DNA of 18,172 bases from CAYPOY01 sp964412395. Its GTDB lineage: Bacteria; Chloroflexota; Anaerolineae; B4-G1. A program made the position numbers and the translations under genes. The stretch spans positions 1-18,172 of the forward strand of contig CAYPOY010000076.1 of assembly GCA_964412395.1 (NCBI GenBank), read 5' to 3'. How positions within the stretch are numbered: the first letter of the stretch is position 1; every line of letters starts with the position of its first letter. A model generated the notes under the pieces. That model made no database searches. It saw only the letters and a program-made list of their open reading frames with translations, and was not told where the DNA came from. Below are positions 7,484-13,862 of the stretch, piece by piece.

Positions 7484-9816
7484 GGCGTGGTCACCTCCTC
7501 GACAGGGAGAGGCGGTGGTACGTTGATCACGATCACGTTGTAGCGTTGAGGAGTCCCCGATGCATCCACCACCGGAAGGCGCTCCAAAGACGGCCACGTG
7601 TACATGCCCACATTCAGCATAAGCGGTCCACCCCCCCCCATACCCCCCCCTGTGGGGGGGGGGGGTGGGGGGGGGGGCACCGGCGACAAGCTGACCACGT
7701 CAGTAACAACTTGGCCAGGAAGCCAATACGACGTGGGAAAACGGCCGTCCAACGGCTGGCGATCTACCTGTGCCAAAAGACCCCCATCCGCCCCTCTCAA
7801 GTGGACAAAGGTCGTCGCGTCATAGGGTACAGGTTGCAGTGATTGCCAGGTTAGCGTCAGTGTGACTGAGCCCTCTATAACGCCCGAAAGCTGCACTCGG
7901 TTAAGTCCGATTGCATTATCCAGAACATAGGGAGCCGGTTGTTCAACCGTTGGCAATCCCCCAGGCGACAGAACCGGCACGCCTCTGACAACCGCTATGT
8001 CGAGAGGATCGCCCTCTGGACTTGCGGCTTGCAAGCGGTGATCAGTTTCCGGATCAATGAACCCAATCTCAATAGCAGCACCCAGGGGTGTAGGCGCGTC
8101 CGGAGAAACCTGTACCAGGACTTTATCACAGAATGGATTGCCAGGTGTCCAGCGATCCGTGGGGAGGTTGCCTAACCCCGGATATGTCCTCCGTGAGCCC
8201 CATACACCGGGAGCACCATGTAAATCTAGCTGGCTGAGGTCCAATAGGTGTACGAATACCGCATAGCGTGTATTTGTCTGGGCCAGCGGCTTCCAACATA
8301 GCTCAACCGAAAGGTATGTTCCAGGAAGAGCAAAGGGCTTGGGCAAATTGTAGCCAACGAGTTGAGCAACCTGAGTTCCCGTTTCTGGGTCAACGTAGAT
8401 GGTACCTACCGGATGCTCAACCTGCGCCCCTGCCCACTCATGCCAGGGATGATAAAGCGGATATATGCTCACAAAAGGAATTAGAGCACTGACGATCATC
8501 ACTATCCCTGCACCAAACGGCATAACTATGCGGCGCCAACTCCTGGGAAACGCATACAGCCATCCCAATACAAGGAACAAGGCGATGGGCGCAATCGCTG
8601 GGAACAGCAACCGCCCATAAGCCCACGAGGTCTTTCTGGTCCAGTACGTAATCAGCAGGAGTAGAAAGGTCGCAGGCCAACTCAGCAACACAATCCAGGC
8701 GTGAAACGTAAGACGTGAAACGTAAGACGTGAAACGTGATGCGTGGCGCGGTTGATTGAGCCGATTGAACCAGTTTGACAAAACGCCCCATGCGAGAAGC
8801 CCCAGGCTTATTCGCCCCCACCAGATAAGCACCTCATCCAGCCACATCTGGCTGACAAAGGTGCGGGATGGATTAGCCCAAAATGTGTGTTCGATACTAA
8901 ACAAATCGTGCCCTATCCGATCCCCAAACGGCCTCGCCGCAGCATAGCCCGAGATATGTGTGCCGATAGACAACGGGTCGTCGTACAACAGCGCGTTCCG
9001 TGCGTACCACCACCCACCAATGAGCAGAGCGACAACCACGATAATGAGCCCATCTCGAAAAAAAGAGCGGCGCAGGCCACGGTGGGTGAAAAGCAAGGCT
9101 AGACCCGTCAGAGGGAAAAAGACCAGCCCGCTTACCTTGGTAATGCTGGTAAGACCAAGGATTGCTCCCATTAGCACAGCAAAATAGGCGAAGTGACCTT
9201 TTTGCAAGCGAACCATCAAGATGGCTATCACCAACGTGCCAAAGAAAGCAATCGCCACGTCGTTATTGACCGCAGTTGCTATGTACAAGAACTTGGGCTG
9301 GAACCCGACAACAGCCGCCGTTGCGATTGGAACCATAGATTGCTTGGGAAGCAACTGCAACGCCAGGGAATACGAAGTGATCATCGTCCCAAGACCAAAG
9401 AGCAAGGAGACCAGCCTGGCACCCAGAATCAACGGCGTCATGTGGGGTGGGTGGAGAAATACATTCCGGTTATCGTTCCTGAACCCTGGTACTGAGAAAT
9501 CCATATAAGGGTTGGTGACAAGTAACTGGTCTGGATCTGCAACGTCGGGCAGCCTACTGGTCAGTATTGAGGTGACGACATAATACAAGGGCGGCTGCTT
9601 ATACTCGGATGGGAATCCCTCTGAGAAAGCGAGAGGTGGCAGCATATGATGTTCCCGCAAGTATAGGATATAGCCATAATGACCGTCTTCGTCCGGCTTT
9701 TCTAGCGCTGGCGTGACCAGCACATAGATGATGCCAACCAGAACGTACAAGACAGCCAGCCAGAAAAGCGGCGCACGCACAGTCTCTCCAAGTCTCGAGC
9801 GAGGGATGTGCATCAC
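7480..9816 (-). CDS. DUF2142-type GT-C membrane protein with beta-sandwich tail and proline/glycine slippage tract (second gene of operon)
   Basis: 778 residues from GTG 9816. That codon overlaps the upstream stop (GTGA) and has GAGGT nine bases before it; ATG 9813 directly after is an equally possible start. The loop motif LEKPDEDGHY (D42-E43), the QPPLYY motif and AVNNDVAIAF match the paralog at 1448-3715. Helices end near residue 455 and a soluble tail follows with two beta-rich repeats: TRYAVFVHL and LPTDRW in the first, DATTFVHL and FPTSYW in the second. The cysteine pair in LCWKPL and PFCDKV is shared with the paralog (VCWEAL, AFCDVY). Near residues 713-728 the second repeat holds eight prolines then TGGGMGGGG, from a long C/G block; the paralog has only a short LPAG turn there. 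A six-unit heptanucleotide array encodes residues ~358-372. Likely an outer-face sugar transferase; substrates unknown. Confidence 0.86.
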   Translation of the reverse strand: MMHIPRSRLGETVRAPLFWLAVLYVLVGIIYVLVTPALEKPDEDGHYGYILYLREHHMLPPLAFSEGFPSEYKQPPLYYVVTSILTSRLPDVADPDQLLVTNPYMDFSVPGFRNDNRNVFLHPPHMTPLILGARLVSLLFGLGTMITSYSLALQLLPKQSMVPIATAAVVGFQPKFLYIATAVNNDVAIAFFGTLVIAILMVRLQKGHFAYFAVLMGAILGLTSITKVSGLVFFPLTGLALLFTHRGLRRSFFRDGLIIVVVALLIGGWWYARNALLYDDPLSIGTHISGYAAARPFGDRIGHDLFSIEHTFWANPSRTFVSQMWLDEVLIWWGRISLGLLAWGVLSNWFNRLNQPRHASRFTSYVSRLTFHAWIVLLSWPATFLLLLITYWTRKTSWAYGRLLFPAIAPIALFLVLGWLYAFPRSWRRIVMPFGAGIVMIVSALIPFVSIYPLYHPWHEWAGAQVEHPVGTIYVDPETGTQVAQLVGYNLPKPFALPGTYLSVELCWKPLAQTNTRYAVFVHLLDLSQLDLHGAPGVWGSRRTYPGLGNLPTDRWTPGNPFCDKVLVQVSPDAPTPLGAAIEIGFIDPETDHRLQAASPEGDPLDIAVVRGVPVLSPGGLPTVEQPAPYVLDNAIGLNRVQLSGVIEGSVTLTLTWQSLQPVPYDATTFVHLRGADGGLLAQVDRQPLDGRFPTSYWLPGQVVTDVVSLSPVPPPPPPPPTGGGMGGGGPLMLNVGMYTWPSLERLPVVDASGTPQRYNVIVINVPPPLPVEEVTTP
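7631..7677. repeat. C-run/G-run block inside the DUF2142-type gene (slippage and hairpin-prone)
   Basis: The plus strand reads C9, ATA, C8, TGT, G12, T, G11. The C arm and G arm can pair across TGT, and the long G-runs could also form a quadruplex. The minus strand is coding and yields eight prolines followed by TGGGMGGGG. Gain or loss of one base would shift the last ~65 residues of the protein out of frame. Confidence 0.9.
8701..8742 (-). repeat. Short in-frame heptanucleotide array, 6 units, GTGAAAC/GTAAGAC type
   Basis: Plus-strand units alternate GTGAAAC and GTAAGAC and end with GTGATGC. The coding strand gives SRFTSYVSRLTFH in a loop between membrane helices of the DUF2142-type protein. 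The paralog at 1448-3715 has no array at this loop; its array is in a different loop. Confidence 0.88.
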
Positions 9817-12278
9817 CGGTCTAGGACCTCCAATCGCGTCAACACGATCCGATCAGCAGCAGGCTGCCTTCCTGACGTAACAACAAGCCGCTGCAAATCT
9901 GTCAGCGCGTACGCGCCTGTTTGGAGCCAATATGTCCCTGGCGCGGCGTCTGGAGGGACCTCCAGCGTGTGCTGTTGGACAATGATATCGCCAACCTGCC
10001 AGCTTTCGACCGGTACTCCCAACCCATCACCTACTGCCACGGGCTGTCCATCTCCATTCAGCAAGTGTGCCATCAGCGACAGGGAATAGCCAGGGATATC
10101 CGTTACAGACCAGTAGGTCCAGAGAACCAGTGCCTTGCCCGGTGACACGGTGTCCGGTTCCACCCGACAACCCAGTAGCGTCAGTGTACCGGAGAGAGAA
10201 AGGGGCAGGGTGAGGACTTCCCCGTCATTCTCCACCCGCTCCGGCGTCCAGTCCGAGGGGGCGACGATCACCGGCCCGGTTCGCACGCCATCCATCAGCC
10301 ACCTGGGGGCCTCAGGGGACCACTCGTAGATGGCAAAAGGAGGCACATCGCGCGGTCTCCGCTGTTCGTAGACCAGACAGGCCGGTGCCCGATGTGCCTG
10401 TGCAAAGTCACTCTCGGTCTCCTCCCCGTGGTAGAAGGCATACCACCCTGGCGACCTCCCGCCGTCGGGGTAGAGCCACGCCTGGGTGCAGTCGAAGTAG
10501 GCCAGACGCAGGTCATTGACATTGCGGCCAAATCCTTCGGCAGCAACCTGTGGCGAGAGAGGAGACACCGGCACCGTGCATTGGGCTAACCAGCCGGGTA
10601 TGGGGTCTTGCAGTGGGACATGGTAGTAGAATAGCACGTGACCTATGCGGGCGTCGGGCTCGTGCTTGCGGAACCAGTCGTACATTTCCGGGTCAGCCAG
10701 GGGGATGCCGTCCAGCGTCGTGGTGCTGATCACGTAGTCGCCTGGCGGCGGACTGAGGCGAGAGGGGAAGACGGCCGGCGTGTCGCCCCGCATCGGCGTC
10801 AGCGGATCGTACTCCACGCCGTAGATCGCCGGGTCGTAGAAGATGAATGCCGAGAGGTGCACTGGCCCCAGCCCGCGCTCCTGCTGAAAGCGGGCCAGGT
10901 CCTTGTACGCCTGTCCCCAGTCGGTGTTGGAATCGGCCAGGTAGCGCCAGCCGCCATCTGGGCCTCCGGCTAGTTCGTTGAAGTAGGCCAGGTAGTGGGG
11001 GAAGAGGCGCAGGGTGCCGAGAGCTAGCCAGAGGAGCAGAGCATAAAGCGTGAAACGTGAAACGTGAAACGTGATTCGTGAAACGTGATTCGTGAAACGT
11101 GATTCGTGAAACGTGATTCGTGAAACATGAAACGTGATTCGTGAGATGAAGATGAACAGTAATGGGAGGACGGGCAATAAGTGGCGGTAGCCGATGTTTA
11201 GCGGGCTGATCAGGCTACTTGCTCCGTAGATGAGAGGGAAGAGTAACAGGCTGGCCTCGTCGAGCAAGGAACGGCGAGGGCCTTTCCAGAAGGCTACCGT
11301 GGCAGCGAGGAGCAAAATCAGGGTTGGCAGTGGCGTCTTTAGCCCGAAAGCGACGGGGAAATAATACCACCATCCCTGTGAGCGGTTCTCGCCCATCAGG
11401 AAGGCGGCGTGCCCATCGGCCATGTGCTGGCGGAGGCGCAGCCAGGGTATGGAATGGCTGGCTGCCGGAACCGGGAAGGGGACGCCGGGAACGGAACCTA
11501 CCTCAAACCCGTAGAGGCCCCACAACACCAGTCCAGCGATAACCAAGAGCAGCAGGAGCGAGGGGATTCGTCGTCGTGGTAGGGCCATCCCGCCCAGCAG
11601 AATCACCACAGGTAACAGCATCGCCGCCGAAAGTTTGGCCCCCTGTGCCAGGCCGAGGGTCACGCCAGCGAGCACCAGGCGCGGTACGGTGGGGCGGTGC
11701 AGGAAGCGGGCCAGACTAAAGAGCGCCAGCGTGATGAAGCAAGCTGCACCCAGGTCGGTGCCTGCGACGGAGGTATGAGCCAGGATGTTGGGATCGAAAG
11801 CCAGGAGAAAGAGGGCCAGGGTGCCCCCCTTCCACCCCCAGAGGTCCTTTGCCCAACGAAAGACGACCGCTCCCAGGAGCACGGCCAGGAGCACCACCGG
11901 CACCCGGGCAGCGAACACCAGCCGGTCTATGGGCTGGTAGGGATAGATCAGCGCCTGGGTGGCCCGCACCAGCCGCACGCTGTCGGTCACCGCTATATCG
12001 GATTCCCATCCTGGGAGGGTGGTCGGATCCGGCAAATCGGGCACTGCCAGCAGTGGCAGCGCCTCCAGCAGCTTGGCCAGTGGTGGATGTTCTTCGACCA
12101 GGCGAAAATCACCGGTGCACAGGATGGTGTAACCGCTGGCAATGTGCAACCCTTCATCTATGGTGACAGAAGTTCGGGCTGCACCGCCGGCGGCTTGCGC
12201 GAAAATTGTGCATAGAAGCGCCAGAACCAGTAGATTCAGTGGCGCTAGTGCTTTACGTGTCGTTGATTCAGGAGTCAT
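9813..12278 (-). CDS. PMT-type GT-C glycosyltransferase with long extracytoplasmic tail (first gene of operon)
   Basis: 821 residues from ATG 12278; a TTG three codons upstream is the alternative, and neither has a clear Shine-Dalgarno. The first helix is followed by VTIDEGLHI (D41-E42), then EEHPPL, then FDPNILAHTSVAGTD, the same catalytic-loop pattern as its paralogs at 4919-7483 and 13863-16322. Helices run to about residue 435, then YLADSNTDWGQ. The tail contains WLAQCTVPV, EGFGR and FDCTQAWLYPD, then a closing beta sandwich with VAVGDGLGVP, GDIIVQQH and YWLQTGAY. Residues ~377-409 are encoded by a 14-unit heptanucleotide array at the same loop as in the 4919-7483 paralog. It heads the operon: the next gene starts on its stop codon, and a candidate promoter lies about 55 bases upstream. 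By family it should transfer sugar from a polyprenyl phosphate on the outer face; specificity is unknown. Confidence 0.88.
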   Translation of the reverse strand: MTPESTTRKALAPLNLLVLALLCTIFAQAAGGAARTSVTIDEGLHIASGYTILCTGDFRLVEEHPPLAKLLEALPLLAVPDLPDPTTLPGWESDIAVTDSVRLVRATQALIYPYQPIDRLVFAARVPVVLLAVLLGAVVFRWAKDLWGWKGGTLALFLLAFDPNILAHTSVAGTDLGAACFITLALFSLARFLHRPTVPRLVLAGVTLGLAQGAKLSAAMLLPVVILLGGMALPRRRIPSLLLLLVIAGLVLWGLYGFEVGSVPGVPFPVPAASHSIPWLRLRQHMADGHAAFLMGENRSQGWWYYFPVAFGLKTPLPTLILLLAATVAFWKGPRRSLLDEASLLLFPLIYGASSLISPLNIGYRHLLPVLPLLFIFISRITFHVSRITFHESRFTNHVSRITFHVSRFTLYALLLWLALGTLRLFPHYLAYFNELAGGPDGGWRYLADSNTDWGQAYKDLARFQQERGLGPVHLSAFIFYDPAIYGVEYDPLTPMRGDTPAVFPSRLSPPPGDYVISTTTLDGIPLADPEMYDWFRKHEPDARIGHVLFYYHVPLQDPIPGWLAQCTVPVSPLSPQVAAEGFGRNVNDLRLAYFDCTQAWLYPDGGRSPGWYAFYHGEETESDFAQAHRAPACLVYEQRRPRDVPPFAIYEWSPEAPRWLMDGVRTGPVIVAPSDWTPERVENDGEVLTLPLSLSGTLTLLGCRVEPDTVSPGKALVLWTYWSVTDIPGYSLSLMAHLLNGDGQPVAVGDGLGVPVESWQVGDIIVQQHTLEVPPDAAPGTYWLQTGAYALTDLQRLVVTSGRQPAADRIVLTRLEVLDR
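11050..11147 (-). repeat. In-frame heptanucleotide array, 14 units, with 14-bp higher-order alternation
   Basis: Plus-strand units are three GTGAAAC, then four alternating GTGATTC/GTGAAAC pairs (11071-11126), then ATGAAAC, GTGATTC and GTGAGAT. The coding strand yields heptads SRITFHV, SRITFHE and SRFTNHV. The alternation shows expansion by 14-base double units. Confidence 0.92.
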
Positions 12279-12335
12279 TATGACCAATCATTATGTCTGT
12301 AGATCAACCGCTGATAGAGAAGCGGCTGGCAGGTA

Positions 12336-12363
12336 ATTGTACCATTGTCCGGGTTTCCGGCAA
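12336..12363 (-). promoter_or_regulatory. Candidate promoter of the five-gene glycosyltransferase operon
   Basis: On the minus strand TTGCCG (12358-12363), a 16-base spacer and TACAAT (12336-12341) stand about 55 bases before the ATG at 12278. The leader would contain a six-pair hairpin, GCCGCT/AGCGGT, around 12308-12328. The match is moderate. Confidence 0.4.
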
Positions 12364-12481
12364 GAGAGCGACAAGCAGAAATCCAGACCAGGCATCCTGC
12401 GTGCCGCCAGGAGGTTGGCCTTATCAAACCACGGCTATTTTAGCATTGACGGAACACACCGGATCCGTCAGGTCGCTTCCC

Positions 12482-12510
12482 TTGACACCTATAGTCTTTT
12501 CACTTATACT
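12482..12510 (+). promoter_or_regulatory. Near-consensus sigma-70-type promoter of the secreted-protein gene
   Basis: A perfect TTGACA (12482-12487), a 17-base spacer and TATACT (12505-12510) face right. Transcription should start near 12517, giving a leader of about 84 bases before the ATG at 12601. This is the strongest promoter match in the window. Confidence 0.72.
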
Positions 12511-12600
12511 GCCCTCCGAAATGGGGCTCAGCGCGGGAAATGAATTGAACGTAATCCGTTCTGACCTCCGGGAATCCAAATGCGTAAGGAGAACTTTGAG

Positions 12601-13788
12601 ATGAAATCCCTATTTCAACGTTTGTGTCTGGTCTCGGGCCTGGTGGCTGCACTGATCGCGCTGGTGACTCTTGCGCCTCTTACGTCGGCCACTCTTGTCT
12701 ACGCTGGGCAGGATGCTGTTCCTCCCACCCTGGTGGTCGCCAGCGAAGTCGCTGACAGCGCATCGCTGCACAACCCAAGCTTCGACAACGGCGATTGGTA
12801 CGAGTTCAACGCTCGCTACCAGCATGCCTATCCAACTGGCTCATGGCTCCCGGACGATGACAATAACCTGAACGATAACATACCAAAAAGTAGCCGCCAG
12901 GACTGGCGGCTCTGGTTTCTGGACGGCACATCTGTCGTGGACGTTGACCCAACAAGGACGGAGGATCCAGAGCATTCTCCGCCTAAGGCCGTCAAGTCCC
13001 GTCCTTATAGGTGGGACTCGATAAAACACCAAGTGGCCGGCATCTATCAAGTGATTTATAACCCTACCCCTTGTCTGGTCTACAAGTTTCAGATGTATGG
13101 CCAGTCCAGCCCGAAAGAAGGCACGCCTTACGCCTCTTTAAAGATCGGCATTGACCGGGTGGGCTGGCATCCAGATTCAGAGGAGGACCCGGCTGTTCAT
13201 GGCGACTTCCCCGATACCACAGCGTGGGGAGATGCTTACGATTCCAAGTTTACCTTTAGCCTTTTCACGGTGTCCGCGGAGGCCTGGAGCGACGATAAGA
13301 TCACCGTCTTTACCTATGTCGATGCCATCGGCGATGGCCAGCACCGCATCTTGTGGGACACAGGTTCCCTACAGGAGGTGACACCGGCGCTGATTTCCGA
13401 TCCCGACAATCCGCCTTCCGCGAGCGGGATTAGCGAGTTGGCAGTGGTTACCCGCAGTACATCGGCCACACTGAGCTGGCATACACCTAACACAGCGCTG
13501 GGGCAGGTCTACTATCGTCTGATTCCCACTCCTTCCGAGCCTGTTACTCCAACGGGCACTCTTTTATACGCCACTTACCTTCCCCTGCTCATGGCCAGCC
13601 GTGCGCCCAGTCCGTGGCTTTCGACACCTCTGAATAAATCGCCTGTTAGTGCTCACTCCGAGGAGATCAGCGACCTGCAGCCAGACAGTACTTACGAGTA
13701 CATCGTCGCCTCTCGAGGCCTCCCGGGTGAGCAATGCGTCACCTGGGCCTCAAATAAACAAACGTTCACTACAGCCGCAGCCCCGTAG
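12601..13788 (+). CDS. Secreted jelly-roll-like plus fibronectin-III-like protein, paralog of 3730-4860
   Basis: 395 residues from ATG 12601, chosen because AAGGAG lies nine bases upstream; the in-frame ATG at 12580 has no such site. The first ~36 residues form a signal peptide with a hydrophobic core (LVSGLVAALIALVTLAPL). The first half holds LHNPSFDNGDWY, AGIYQVI, PCLVYKFQMYG, LKIGIDRVGW and LWDTGSLQEV, and aligns by eye with the operon paralog. The second half reads ATLSWHTPNTALGQVYYRL, then a TPS...TPTGT and TYLPLL segment, then LQPDSTYEYIVASRG and a final strand, as in an interrupted fibronectin-III domain. No catalytic motif is seen. It is monocistronic, with its own strong promoter and terminator, so it is probably well expressed. 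It may be a cell-surface or envelope protein; a role with the neighbouring transferases is inferred only from position. Confidence 0.85.
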   Translation: MKSLFQRLCLVSGLVAALIALVTLAPLTSATLVYAGQDAVPPTLVVASEVADSASLHNPSFDNGDWYEFNARYQHAYPTGSWLPDDDNNLNDNIPKSSRQDWRLWFLDGTSVVDVDPTRTEDPEHSPPKAVKSRPYRWDSIKHQVAGIYQVIYNPTPCLVYKFQMYGQSSPKEGTPYASLKIGIDRVGWHPDSEEDPAVHGDFPDTTAWGDAYDSKFTFSLFTVSAEAWSDDKITVFTYVDAIGDGQHRILWDTGSLQEVTPALISDPDNPPSASGISELAVVTRSTSATLSWHTPNTALGQVYYRLIPTPSEPVTPTGTLLYATYLPLLMASRAPSPWLSTPLNKSPVSAHSEEISDLQPDSTYEYIVASRGLPGEQCVTWASNKQTFTTAAAP

Positions 13789-13813
13789 AGATGATACAGT
13801 TATCTCCGCTCCT

Positions 13814-13847
13814 GCCCCCGCTTTGAGCAGAAAGCGGGGGCTCTTTT
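13814..13847 (+). terminator. Intrinsic (rho-independent) terminator after the secreted-protein gene
   Basis: GCCCCCGCTTT (13814-13824) pairs perfectly with AAAGCGGGGGC (13831-13841) around the loop GAGCAG, followed by TCTTTT (13842-13847). The T-run exists only in the rightward direction, so it should not stop the convergent gene that ends at 13863 as efficiently. Confidence 0.93.
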
Positions 13848-13862
13848 GTAGCAGGTTCGTGG

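Noticed and set aside
7484..7597. Longer start for the second PMT-type gene
   Set aside because: It would overlap the upstream gene by more than 100 bases; GTG 7483 has a Shine-Dalgarno and a classic GTGA overlap.
7598..7825. Plus-strand proline/glycine-rich frame across the C/G block
   Set aside because: It is open only because of the homopolymer runs and lies wholly inside a well-supported minus-strand gene.
12580..12600. ATG 12580 as the start of the rightward secreted-protein gene
   Set aside because: It has no ribosome site, while AAGGAG inside this extension is correctly placed for ATG 12601, which begins a standard signal peptide.
13814..13841. The terminator hairpin as a bidirectional terminator for both convergent genes
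   Set aside because: Only the rightward side has a T-run; leftward the hairpin is followed by AGGAGCGGAG, so intrinsic termination in that direction is not supported.
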